Shown one piece after another: positions 17,545 to 25,775 of a stretch of DNA of 64,000 bases. The stretch comes from Dickeya dianthicola NCPPB 453 (lineage in GTDB: Bacteria; Pseudomonadota; Gammaproteobacteria; Enterobacterales; Enterobacteriaceae). The number at the start of each line of letters is the position of its first letter. The stretch's first letter is position 1. The notes under the pieces were generated by a model. It had not been told where the DNA came from and did not search any database. It saw only the letters and a list, made by a program, of their open reading frames with translations. The stretch covers positions 859,553-923,552 of the forward strand of contig NZ_CM001841.1 of the NCBI RefSeq assembly GCF_000365305.1. The letters run 5' to 3'. The translations under genes were made by a program, and so were the position numbers.

Positions 17545-18235
17545 GGTCGCTCTCTCCGTATTTACCGGGGATGCGGTAAAGGTTGGGGCCGGTGCCCAGA
17601 TAGACTTTGCTGCGGTAGATAGGGTTGGTTTTGATCATTTTCGAGATCTCGCTGTCCGGATCGTTAAGATCGCCGAACACCAGCGCCTTGGTCGGGCAGA
17701 TCTCGACGCAGGCCGGTTTCTTACCCGCCGCCAGATTGGTTTCCCGACAGAAGTTACACTTATCCGCGGTATTGGTTACCGGGTTGATAAAGCGCACGTG
17801 GTACGGGCAAGCGGCGATGCAGTAGCGGCAGCCGACGCAACGCTTGTCGTTGATATCGACAATGCCGGTCAGCGCGTCCTTGAACGATGCGCCGGTCGGG
17901 CAGACCGATACGCAAGGCGGGTTATCGCAGTGCTGGCAGGACTGGCGAAAAAACTGTTTGACTGGTTTAGTGCTGTCGGTAGCCGGGATATCAACGGTTT
18001 GTATGATATTCAGCCGGGTGACGCCCTCCGGCACCTGATTGGTTTTGCGGCAGGCGGTCATGCAGGCTTTGCAGCCGATACAGCGTAGCTCATTATGCAA
18101 TATGCCGTATTTGACGGGGCGCGGGCCGCCGGCGAGCGTTGCCGTTTCCTGCGCGACCGCCGGCAGGCCGCTGCCGGAGACAGCCAGCGCGCTGCCCATG
18201 ATGGCAATAAAACGGCGTCGGGTGTAATTTTCCAT
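17537..18235 (-). CDS. Tat-exported NrfC-like protein with four [4Fe-4S] clusters
   Basis: A 232-residue ferredoxin-type protein. The start MENYTRRRFIAIMGSALAV is a twin-arginine signal with AAAGG upstream, so I place it here rather than at an open ATG 28 codons earlier. Sixteen cysteines form four clusters: CIGCKACMTAC from C52, CQHCDNPPCVSVCP, CVGCRYCIAACP, and CNFC with CVEICP. Proteins of this kind take electrons from an NrfD partner in the periplasmic face of the membrane. First gene of the operon; a CRP-like site and a weak FNR-like site lie upstream. Confidence 0.88.
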   Translation of the reverse strand: MENYTRRRFIAIMGSALAVSGSGLPAVAQETATLAGGPRPVKYGILHNELRCIGCKACMTACRKTNQVPEGVTRLNIIQTVDIPATDSTKPVKQFFRQSCQHCDNPPCVSVCPTGASFKDALTGIVDINDKRCVGCRYCIAACPYHVRFINPVTNTADKCNFCRETNLAAGKKPACVEICPTKALVFGDLNDPDSEISKMIKTNPIYRSKVYLGTGPNLYRIPGKYGESDHA

Positions 18236-18412
18236 AAAATAACCTTTCAGAAATCGAATATCGGTTTGCAGCAACGACTCTCTGCTCTGCAATAAATCTC
18301 TTTTTATTTTCTTATTCACCCGTCATGAGCGCGCACAGTGAATAACAACAATTCTCATGTATTAAAAATAAGCGTGTGTTTGAAAATAATGCGTGTCGGA
18401 AAATAAAACATC

Positions 18413-18426
18413 TTGATGGGGATAAT
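18413..18426. promoter_or_regulatory. Weak FNR-like site upstream of the nrfC-like operon
   Basis: TTGAT-GGGG-ATAAT matches the FNR palindrome TTGAT-N4-ATCAA at eight of ten positions, about 180 bases upstream of the operon start. Anaerobic control would suit the operon, but the match alone is weak. Confidence 0.3.
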
Positions 18427-18451
18427 TGGAACATGCACACCTGGCGGGATA

Positions 18452-18467
18452 TGTGTCACGCTTCACA
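18452..18467. promoter_or_regulatory. Probable CRP site upstream of the nrfC-like operon
   Basis: TGTGT-CACGCT-TCACA matches the CRP palindrome TGTGA-N6-TCACA at nine of ten positions, in AT-rich DNA about 220 bases upstream of the start codon. Confidence 0.5.
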
Positions 18468-18699
18468 TTTAATTTTTTGTATATCCGGATAAAAATAATT
18501 GCAAAATACGATAACTGGCTCAAATAGTGTTATTATTATCGTGACTTTTATTCTTAATGTTATTTTTGTTGTTTGTTTGTGTTATTGAGATGTCTTTTTT
18601 GATTTGTATAATAAAACCCTTTCCTGGTCAAAATGAATAAAAATGATGTGGCGCAATAATGAATATTACGGGTAATTTATTTGGCCGGAAAATAGAAAA

Positions 18700-18975
18700 G
18701 CGAAAAATAAAAAAACACCTCCAGCGAGGTGTTTCAGACTGCTGACAAACTCATTAAGTACAGGATGAAGCCTCTTTCCGGCGTCAAAAACTGTGCTGAG
18801 GTGGGCGACTTCGCCGGGTGAGCCGCATGGACGCGGCGAAAGCCCGTGTCGTGCTGGGAGCACGTCATGGGCGGCCCGAGCAGCGAAGGCGAACGCCGAA
18901 GGAACCGCGCCAGCGGCACAGTTTAGCCCCCAGCCAGAGGTCAAGGAGAGGTGGCGTTTAAACCTCTCCTTGTCG
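18700..18975 (-). repeat. Structured non-coding segment with terminator hairpin (candidate dispersed repeat/RNA)
   Basis: On the minus strand this stretch begins with an inverted repeat (18942-18952 with 18962-18972, CAAGGAGAGGT / ACCTCTCCTTG), runs through a GC-rich segment full of short palindromes (for example CCGCATGGACGCGG near 18822) and ends in a textbook terminator: AAACACCTC / GAGGTGTTT (18713-18734) followed by a T-rich run to about 18700. A 116-codon open frame overlaps it but crosses the terminator and has no recognisable domain, so I do not call it a gene. I recall similar segments as dispersed elements in soft-rot genomes, but that needs a search. Confidence 0.45.
18713..18734 (-). 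terminator. Rho-independent terminator (minus strand)
   Basis: A nine-pair stem AAACACCTC / GAGGTGTTT with a four-base loop, followed on the minus strand by T-rich DNA. It would end transcripts coming from the esterase gene or from the structured segment itself. Confidence 0.8.
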
Positions 18976-19100
18976 GGCGTGCGATGATGCAGCAAAGGGA
19001 CAATCGACGTTATCACGCACGAAACTTCTCATTCCTCTTACATAAATCACCAGCAAAAAAACAACACGGCTGTTTGTCAACAGCCATGATCATCAGCCGA

Positions 19101-20075
19101 TTATGGCTTCAACTGGCGGTCCAGAAACTGAATCACTTTCTGCATGATTTCCGGTTGTACCCAGTAAATGCCGCCATGCTCCGCGCCTTTCACCACGTAA
19201 TAGGTGCTGTTGATGCCGTGGGCTATCAGCGCCCGGTGCAGGATTTCGGTCTGACGCGGGGAAACCAGCGTATCGGCGCTGCCGTGCATGATCAAAAACG
19301 GCGGCGTGTGCTGGCCGATGTAGGTTATCGGGTTGGCGGCGGCGGTTTTCTCCGGGAAACGGGTAATCGGGCCGCCCTCATTGAATATCGTGGTGCCGTT
19401 GACCCAAATCGCTTCGGTGGAGGACGGCGAGGCGTGTTTCTGCACTACCTCGTCCGGGAAGCCCTCGCCGACGCGGGTCAGGTCCGACAGGCCGTAGAAG
19501 TCGATAACCGCTTGCACCTGGCTACTTTGGTCGAGGTGTTCGCCACGGTCAAATTGCTTGTTGCCGCTGGTCGTGCCGGCGAATGCCGCCAGATAGCCGC
19601 CGGCGGACGCGCCGAACACCGCCACATGACCGGCATCGATGCCGAATTTACCGGCGTTGGCGCGCAGATAGCGAATGGCGGATTTCACGTCTTCCAGCGG
19701 TGCCGGGAACAGCACGGTGGGGGCGACGCGGTATTCCATGCTGGCGACTACGTAGCCGGCTTCCGCCAGTTTCAGCCGTTGCTGGATGTAGTTGTCTTTA
19801 TTGGCATTAATGAAGCCGCCGCCGGTAATAAACAGCACTGCCGGCTGCGGTGATTTTGTTTCCGGCTGCAGGATATCCATCTTCAAGGCGACGTTGGGGT
19901 AACCGCGCATCGGTACCTGAGCGTAAACCACGTCGGAAATCAGTTTAACCGACGGCTGGCGCGGCGTCAGGGTCAGTTCATGAATGTTGTCTGCGGCCAT
20001 CGTACTGGTAACCTGAGCGGCTCCGGCGATCATAACGGAAGATAACAGAATCATCTTGAGTGGCGGGGTACGCAT
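19101..20075 (-). CDS. Periplasmic alpha/beta hydrolase (acetyl-esterase-like)
   Basis: A 324-residue hormone-sensitive-lipase-type hydrolase with Sec signal peptide (KMILLSSVMIAGAAQVTSTM, cut near AADN). The oxyanion-hole motif is ITGGGF, an HGGG variant; the nucleophile Ser is in GASAGG, the Asp in HGSADTLVSP and the His in GAEHGG. I start at ATG 20075, which has AAGGAATA upstream, not at the ATG 15 codons earlier. It is divergent from a LysR gene across 188 bases. It is a homologue of the esterase at 57210-58244. Short acyl esters, perhaps on plant polysaccharides, are likely substrates by inference. Confidence 0.83.
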   Translation of the reverse strand: MRTPPLKMILLSSVMIAGAAQVTSTMAADNIHELTLTPRQPSVKLISDVVYAQVPMRGYPNVALKMDILQPETKSPQPAVLFITGGGFINANKDNYIQQRLKLAEAGYVVASMEYRVAPTVLFPAPLEDVKSAIRYLRANAGKFGIDAGHVAVFGASAGGYLAAFAGTTSGNKQFDRGEHLDQSSQVQAVIDFYGLSDLTRVGEGFPDEVVQKHASPSSTEAIWVNGTTIFNEGGPITRFPEKTAAANPITYIGQHTPPFLIMHGSADTLVSPRQTEILHRALIAHGINSTYYVVKGAEHGGIYWVQPEIMQKVIQFLDRQLKP

Positions 20076-20263
20076 GAAATATTCCTTAAAATTATTTTTA
20101 ACTGTTGCTTGTTGAATCACTATGCGAGCAGATAGACATACGGAAGAAAAATCAGGGGGCAGGCTATCACAGCTGGGATTAATGCAAATGTGCTTAATAT
20201 CACATTAGTATTTTTGCAAATTCATATAATTAATATTCGGTAAGGTTATAAATAAATATAATC

Positions 20264-21166
20264 ATGATAAGTATAAAGCGAGCACTCTATTACCATGAGC
20301 TGGTGCGGAAAGGGAGTTTTACCCGTGCGGCCAAATCACTCAATATCTCACAGGCGTTTCTTTCCCAGGAAATATCCCGGCTGGAGCAGGAGCTGGAAAG
20401 AAAATTGATTAATCGCACCACCCGGCAATTTTCGCTGACGCCATTCGGCGAAGCGTTTGACGACAAAATCAAACCGTTGATTCGGGAATATTATGACGTC
20501 GAACAATTTGTGCAGTCGTACGAAGAGAGTCAGGACGGCGCCCTGATGGTGGGGGTGATTCCGATCTTCAACCGGCTGAAATACTACGATGTCTTCACGC
20601 TATTTCAAAAGCAGCACCCGAATATCGAGTTGTCTTTTATTGATGGCGTCAGCAGCGACCTGTTGGAAAAGGTCAGAAACGCCGAGATCCACGTGTCGCT
20701 TTCCACGCCGTTTGATGATTATTTGCAGGATCCGCTGTTTAATCACACCATTTTTCTGGATGACAATCTGGTGGCGGTGATGGCGGCCGACCATCCGCTG
20801 GCGGAACACCCCAGCCTGACGCTGGAGCAATTGGCGCTGGAGCGGCCGATTGTGCCGCAGAAAGGCACTGGCGAATATGCGGCGGTGTCGGCGGCGTTCA
20901 GCCGTGCCGGGCTGGAAGACACCTGCTTTCGCGAGTGCAGCAATCTCGACATCATTATGGATTTGGTGATGCATCACGGTGGGGTGGTGTTTCTATGTTC
21001 GTCGGTAGCGAACAGCCTGAAAGGGGCCGATATTGTGATTTGCCCGGTGGCGACGCCGATCACTCGCACGTTTGCGGTCAGTTACCTCAAACGCAGCGCC
21101 GGCATCCCGATGGTGCGTCGTTTTCTGGATTTTATGGAACACAATCATCCGATGCGGCGTGAATAA
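20264..21166 (+). CDS. LysR-family regulator divergent from the periplasmic esterase
   Basis: A 300-residue LysR-type regulator with N-terminal helix-turn-helix (RALYYHELVRKGSFTRAAKS, ISQAFLSQEISRLEQELERK) and an effector domain from about residue 90. Its divergent position suggests it controls the esterase gene. The shared intergenic region is very AT-rich (20160-20262), as expected for LysR operators. Effector unknown. Confidence 0.87.
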   Translation: MISIKRALYYHELVRKGSFTRAAKSLNISQAFLSQEISRLEQELERKLINRTTRQFSLTPFGEAFDDKIKPLIREYYDVEQFVQSYEESQDGALMVGVIPIFNRLKYYDVFTLFQKQHPNIELSFIDGVSSDLLEKVRNAEIHVSLSTPFDDYLQDPLFNHTIFLDDNLVAVMAADHPLAEHPSLTLEQLALERPIVPQKGTGEYAAVSAAFSRAGLEDTCFRECSNLDIIMDLVMHHGGVVFLCSSVANSLKGADIVICPVATPITRTFAVSYLKRSAGIPMVRRFLDFMEHNHPMRRE

Positions 21167-21225
21167 CGGCTGATGGAAAAGGAACACGGTTATCGGGCCA
21201 CGACGCGCACCCGATAACCGCCAGC

Positions 21226-22212
21226 CTAACGCACGGTAAGCGTCGGTGTAATGCGGACGGTTTCTCCTTGCTGTGACTCGCCGCCCAGCACCCGTTGCAG
21301 ATGGCTTATCACCTGTGCCACCAGTTGCTCCACCGGTTGACGTACCGTGGTTAACCGGTAGCCTTCCCAGGCCGCTTGTGGGGTGTCGTCGCAGCCCACC
21401 ACTTTGCACGCCGGGCCGCCGGTCAGGCGCAAGGCGTCAAGAGCGCCGAAGGCCAGCGCGTCGCAGGCGCAGAACACGCCTTCAACCATCGGATGCTGTT
21501 GCCGTAATCGGCACATGGCGTGATAGCCGCTGTGGTAGGCGTAATCCGGGTTATCCGTCACGACAGGCTCCGGCAGGCCGAGATGGGCTAGCCGCTGACG
21601 AAACCCCGCCAGCCGTTCCAGCGACGCCTGCCCATCCTGACGGCCGCCGATATACGCCAGCCGGGTCAGCCCCAGCGAGATCAGGTGATCCGCCGCCAGC
21701 TCGCCCGCCAGCCGATTATCGGACAGCACCGCGGTGACGGTTTCCCGCTGGTCTTCACGGCCCATCAGCACCATCGGCAGCGACAGCTCCAGACAGCGCT
21801 CGGTGGCTTCCCGCGACAGGCTGCCGGCGGAAATGATCGCCGCTTCCACCTGCCACGACTGCGCCTGTTGCAGCCGGGCGCGGATGTCGCACTGTTCGGT
21901 GATGCTGACCAGCATCGGCACCAGCCCGTGCTGTTGCAGCGCCTGGGTCAGCAGGCTGAACAGCCAGGGCTGGAACGGGTTGTCGAATTCGCCCATCACC
22001 ACCGCCACGATGCCGGAGCCGTGCCGCCCGGAATTGACCAGCGCCCGCGCCAGCGCATTGGGGCGATAGCCCAGCGCATCCGCCGCCGCCAGCACCCTTG
22101 AACGGGTCGCCTGGCTGACCTTGCCCGGCGCGGAATAGGTGCGTGATACCGCCGAGGCCGAAACGCCGGCGCAGCGGGCGACGTCAATCGAGGTGATGCG
22201 TTTCTTATTCAT
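21226..22212 (-). CDS. LacI-family transcriptional repressor of the ABC importer operon
   Basis: A 328-residue LacI/GalR regulator. The DNA-binding domain starts MNKKRITSIDVARCAGVSAS and includes the hinge YRPNALARALVNSG; the ligand domain has the usual IAVVMGEFDNPFQ, AYIGGRQDG and VVGCDDTP blocks. The frame is open far upstream, but homology and the ATG at 22212, overlapping the previous gene's end by eight bases, fix the start. It is last in the operon and probably binds the palindrome at 27120-27135. Inducer unknown, presumably the transported solute or its product. Confidence 0.9.
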   Translation of the reverse strand: MNKKRITSIDVARCAGVSASAVSRTYSAPGKVSQATRSRVLAAADALGYRPNALARALVNSGRHGSGIVAVVMGEFDNPFQPWLFSLLTQALQQHGLVPMLVSITEQCDIRARLQQAQSWQVEAAIISAGSLSREATERCLELSLPMVLMGREDQRETVTAVLSDNRLAGELAADHLISLGLTRLAYIGGRQDGQASLERLAGFRQRLAHLGLPEPVVTDNPDYAYHSGYHAMCRLRQQHPMVEGVFCACDALAFGALDALRLTGGPACKVVGCDDTPQAAWEGYRLTTVRQPVEQLVAQVISHLQRVLGGESQQGETVRITPTLTVR

Positions 22213-22972
22213 GTTCCGAGTCCCTGATGAGGTGCCAGCGCCCGTGGCGGCAGTGCGCCCGGTCGCCCTGTTCCGGCAGAAAAACGCCGGATGCGGCGGC
22301 GATAACCTGTTGCAGCGCCGCTTTTTGCGACTGCTGCACATGGTACAGACCCAACGGCGCGCCCGGCTTACGCGCCAGCGTCTGCACCTGCGGCCAGTTG
22401 CCGTGGTAGGCGTTGTCGGCCGCCTGCGGCGAAAAGCATTCCACCAGCGCCAGGTCCGCCTGCGCCAGCAAGGCGGCACCCGCGGGCGTTAGCTGACCGT
22501 CGCCGCTGTAAAACAGCGACCCCTGTTCGCCATTGAGATACAGGGAACGGTTGGGCACCGAGTGGCGGGTCGGCGCGGTCTGGCAACGCCACGGCCCCAG
22601 CTCGCTCAGGCTCTCGCTATCCTGCCAGTTAAGGGTAAACAGCGGCCGGCCGGCGGGCCAGAAGGCGAAATCCGCCAGACGCTGCACCTGCGGCAGTTGC
22701 TGACGCGGCGCGATAATCGCCAGCGGCGCGGTGCGCCCGCCGGACTCGCACCAGTTGAGCCAACTGGTCAGGCCGAGCGCGTGGTCGGGGTGAGCATGGG
22801 TAATGTAGATGGCGTGAATGTCATCCGGCGCGGTCCGGCGCTGCCACAGCGCCTGCGGCACGGTCGGGCCGCAATCCACCAGCAGCTGGAATCCGCCTTC
22901 ACTGACCCGTATCGCGGCGTTGACTCGTTGGCTGTCATAGGCTTCGCCGCTGCCGAGAATCTCAAGCTCCAT
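22205..22972 (-). CDS. Metallo-beta-lactamase-fold hydrolase (PhnP/RNase Z-like)
   Basis: A 255-residue MBL-fold protein starting MELEILGSGEAYDSQR, overlapping the end of the ABC ATPase gene by 11 bases. The metal-binding motif is ITHAHPDHALGL (HxHxDH), with later ligands in APTRHSVPNR and LFYSGDGQL. The N-terminal pattern (glycine-rich start, then LLVDCGPTVP) is that of the RNase Z/PhnP/cyclic-phosphodiesterase branch rather than of beta-lactamases. Its location between an ABC importer and a LacI regulator suggests it hydrolyses the imported compound or a metabolite of it, possibly a phosphodiester. The substrate is not known. Confidence 0.78.
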   Translation of the reverse strand: MELEILGSGEAYDSQRVNAAIRVSEGGFQLLVDCGPTVPQALWQRRTAPDDIHAIYITHAHPDHALGLTSWLNWCESGGRTAPLAIIAPRQQLPQVQRLADFAFWPAGRPLFTLNWQDSESLSELGPWRCQTAPTRHSVPNRSLYLNGEQGSLFYSGDGQLTPAGAALLAQADLALVECFSPQAADNAYHGNWPQVQTLARKPGAPLGLYHVQQSQKAALQQVIAAASGVFLPEQGDRAHCRHGRWHLIRDSEHE

Positions 22973-24011
22973 GCGGGTTCTCCTGCCCGGCGGCAAACGA
23001 GGGCTGCGGCAGGCGCTGACCGGCGGCGTCAAACCAGTGGCAGCGTTCCGGCGCCACCTGCAACGCCAGCTCCTGGCCGAGGCGCACCGGGGTGCGGCTT
23101 TCCACCACCAGTTTCATACCGGGTTCATGGATGAAGTGACCATGCAGGTGATACTGCGCGCCCAGATTTTCCACCAGATCGACCTTAAAGGTCGGGATGC
23201 CCTCGGTGATTTCAAAGGCGTCCGGGCGAACGCCGAGGGTGGCGGCGCGTTGATCACTCGCCAGCCGTTGCAGCCACGGCGACAACGTTTTATCGGGCGA
23301 CGGCATGTGTTCGGGCGACGGCACTTGGCCGGGCGACAGCATTTTGCCGAGCGACAGCGGGAAAAAGTTCATTTCCGGCGTGCCGATGAACCCGGCGACG
23401 AAGGCAGTGGCGGGCTGGTGGTACAACTCTTCCGGCGTACCCACCTGGGCGATGCGGCCTTCATGCAGCACCACGATACGGTCGGCCAGCGTCATCGCTT
23501 CCACCTGATCGTGGGTGACGTAAATCATGGTGGCGGCCAGTTGCTGATGCAGCGCTTTCAGTTGCACCCGGGTGTGGGTACGGAGTTTGGCGTCCAGATT
23601 CGATAGCGGTTCGTCAAACAGAAACAGGCGCGGTTTACGCACGATAGCGCGGCCAATCGCCACCCGCTGGCGCTGGCCGCCGGAGAGCGCGCCGGGTTTA
23701 CGCTGCAGCAACGGCGTCAGTTGCAGCATTTCCGCCACGGTCATGTGCGGATAAAGCGCATAAGATTGAAACACCATCGCCATTTCCCGCTGGCCCGGCG
23801 GCTGGCGCGAAATATCTTCGTCGTCCAGCAGGATTTGCCCGCTGTCTTGCTCTTCCAGCCCGGCGATGGTGCGCAGCAGGGTCGATTTACCGCAGCCGGA
23901 CGGGCCGACGAACACCACCAGTTCTCCCTGCCGGATATGCAGGTCGATGCCGTGCAGCACCGGCTGGCGGCCGTAACGCTTGGCGACCTGATGTAACCGT
24001 AATTCACTCAT
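22962..24011 (-). CDS. ABC transporter ATPase, MalK/UgpC type
   Basis: A 349-residue ATPase energising the importer. Walker A GPSGCGKST, Q-loop QSYALYPHMT, signature LSGGQRQRVAIGRA, Walker B RLFLFDEPLSNLDA and switch His in VTHDQVEAM are all intact. The C-terminal MalK-type regulatory domain follows residue 235. It contains an unusual Ser-Pro-rich insert (LSPGQVPSPEHMPSPDKTLS) encoded by 18-bp tandem repeats at 23277-23358. The gene lies nine bases past the inner permease gene. Confidence 0.92.
   Translation of the reverse strand: MSELRLHQVAKRYGRQPVLHGIDLHIRQGELVVFVGPSGCGKSTLLRTIAGLEEQDSGQILLDDEDISRQPPGQREMAMVFQSYALYPHMTVAEMLQLTPLLQRKPGALSGGQRQRVAIGRAIVRKPRLFLFDEPLSNLDAKLRTHTRVQLKALHQQLAATMIYVTHDQVEAMTLADRIVVLHEGRIAQVGTPEELYHQPATAFVAGFIGTPEMNFFPLSLGKMLSPGQVPSPEHMPSPDKTLSPWLQRLASDQRAATLGVRPDAFEITEGIPTFKVDLVENLGAQYHLHGHFIHEPGMKLVVESRTPVRLGQELALQVAPERCHWFDAAGQRLPQPSFAAGQENPHGA
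23277..23358. repeat. 18-bp in-frame tandem repeat inside the ABC ATPase gene
   Basis: Four to five imperfect 18-bp units, each beginning GGGCGAC or a close variant (23277, 23295, 23313, 23331, 23349). They encode six-residue units of the form SPxxx(L/P) in a loop of the MalK-type regulatory domain. Confidence 0.8.
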
Positions 24012-24020
24012 CGGCGAGTC

Positions 24021-24848
24021 CTATTTCTGGCTGACGGCGAAGCCGCGCAGCAAATAACGTTGAACAAAACCCGCCACCAGCAGCACCGGCAGCGAAGACA
24101 GCAGCCCGATGCCCATCAGTTCGCCCCAGTAGATCTGGTTTTCGGTCATGAAGTTGGCGATAAACAGCGGCAGGGTGAATTGCTGCGGGGTTTGCAGGTA
24201 CAGCAGAGCGAACAGAAATTCGTTCCAGGCCATGATCAGGGTGAAGATCGCCGTGGCGACCAGTCCGGGGGCGCACACCGGCAGCACGATGTAGCGCAGC
24301 CGCCGCCACAGCCCGGCACCGTCCATCGCCGCGGCTTCTTCCAGCGACAGCGGCACGTCGCGGATAAAACTGAGCAACATCCAGATGCAAAACGGCAGGG
24401 TATAGACCTGATAAGCCAGCATCAGCCCGGTCAGGCTGTTGAGCAGGTGCAGAGATTTGAGCAGCGAATAGAGCGGGATCGCCACCACCATCGGCGGCAT
24501 CATCTTGACCAGCAGCACCAGCAGCAGGAACAGGCTGTCGAGCCGCGCCGGAAAACGGTGGCGCGCCAGCGTGTAGGCGGCCAGAAACCCGGTCAGCAGC
24601 GATAACGCGGTAGCGCCGGCGGCCACCCGCAAAGTATTAAACAGCCGTGCGCCGACACCGCTATCCAGCAGGCTTTTCAGGTGAGTGAGCGTCCACTGTT
24701 GCGGCCAGAACGGGCTGGAAAGGCTGGCGAATTCGGCGGTGGACTTAAACGCCGTCGCCGCCATCCACAGGATCGGCAAGGTGAAAAACAGTAGCGCGAC
24801 GGTCAGCGCCAGCGCACGTAGCGCCGTCAGCCAGTAGGGGAGTCTCAT
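24021..24848 (-). CDS. ABC sugar-type permease, MalG/UgpE family
   Basis: A 275-residue inner-membrane subunit with six predicted helices. The EAA motif that docks with the ATPase is EEAAAMDGAGLWRRLRYIVL. The ATG at 24848 overlaps the TGA of the first permease by four bases (ATGA), so translation is coupled; the open frame continues far upstream antisense-free but without homology. With its partner it forms the translocation channel. Confidence 0.92.
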   Translation of the reverse strand: MRLPYWLTALRALALTVALLFFTLPILWMAATAFKSTAEFASLSSPFWPQQWTLTHLKSLLDSGVGARLFNTLRVAAGATALSLLTGFLAAYTLARHRFPARLDSLFLLLVLLVKMMPPMVVAIPLYSLLKSLHLLNSLTGLMLAYQVYTLPFCIWMLLSFIRDVPLSLEEAAAMDGAGLWRRLRYIVLPVCAPGLVATAIFTLIMAWNEFLFALLYLQTPQQFTLPLFIANFMTENQIYWGELMGIGLLSSLPVLLVAGFVQRYLLRGFAVSQK

Positions 24849-25717
24849 GCGGTTTTCCCTCCGCGCAGCAACTGCCAGGCATAGACCAGACTCATGGCGG
24901 CGGCGAACAGCAGCATGATCACCGCGCCGGCGCTGGCGAGCCCCAAATTGAAGAACTTGAAGCCCTGCTGATAGATATACAGCGACAGGGTTTCGGTGGC
25001 GTAACCGGGGCCGCCGCCGGTCAGGGCGAACACTTTGTCGAACAGCTTGAAGGTGTCGATGGAACGCAGCAGCAGCGCCAGCATGAGAGGCTGGCGAACC
25101 AGCGGCAGCGTGACGTACCACAGCCGTTTCCAGCCGTTGGCGCCGTCGCTCTCGGCGGCTTCCAGCACGTCTTTGGGGATCGCCTGTAACCCGGCGAGGA
25201 TTACCAGGCAAGCCATCGGCGTCCACTGCCAGATGTCCACCAGCATCAGCGACCACAACGCCAGATACGGGCTGGACAGCCACGGCTGCGGCATCAGCCC
25301 CAGTGCGGTCAGGCAATTATTCAGCAGACCAAAATCGTAGTGAAACCACACGCGCCAGATAGCCGAGCACACCAGCGTGGAGATCATCATCGGGTAGATC
25401 AGCAGGCTCAGCACCCACTGGCGGCCGGGAAAATGGCGATACAGCAACAACGCCAGCGCCAGCCCCAGCAGCACCTGCGACAGCGAACTGCCGAACGAGA
25501 ACAGCAGGGTGTTTTTCAGGCTGGTGGTGAAGAACCAGTCGGCGAACAACTGGCGGTAGTTTTCCAGCCCGACCCAACTGCGGCTGGCGGCGGCGTAATC
25601 CACCTTGCTGAAGGAATAAAGCAGCATCTGGCCGATGGGGTAGAGCGTCAACAGTAGCAGCAGCGTGGCGGCGGGCAGGAGCAGCAGCCAGCGTTGCCAG
25701 CGGGAGTCAAAATGCAT
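24845..25717 (-). CDS. ABC sugar-type permease, MalF/UgpA family
   Basis: A 290-residue inner-membrane permease with about six helices and an EAA loop EAAESDGANGWKRLWYVTLP. The N-terminus WLLLLPAATLLLLLTLYPIG is a typical first helix. It follows the binding-protein gene by 58 bases and overlaps the second permease by four. Confidence 0.92.
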   Translation of the reverse strand: MHFDSRWQRWLLLLPAATLLLLLTLYPIGQMLLYSFSKVDYAAASRSWVGLENYRQLFADWFFTTSLKNTLLFSFGSSLSQVLLGLALALLLYRHFPGRQWVLSLLIYPMMISTLVCSAIWRVWFHYDFGLLNNCLTALGLMPQPWLSSPYLALWSLMLVDIWQWTPMACLVILAGLQAIPKDVLEAAESDGANGWKRLWYVTLPLVRQPLMLALLLRSIDTFKLFDKVFALTGGGPGYATETLSLYIYQQGFKFFNLGLASAGAVIMLLFAAAMSLVYAWQLLRGGKTA

Positions 25718-25775
25718 GGGGTGTCCTTGGATAGGCGGGCCGTAGCCCGCCCGAAAACAGTCATGTCGATGCGTG

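Noticed and set aside
16588..18235. Formate-dependent nitrite reductase (Nrf) operon
   Set aside because: NrfC- and NrfD-like genes are present, but there is no NrfA or NrfB cytochrome and no CxxCH-type haem protein in the operon.
18666..19016. A 116-codon minus-strand frame
   Set aside because: It includes a perfect terminator hairpin and an 11-bp inverted repeat, and its translation resembles nothing. Treated as a structured non-coding segment.
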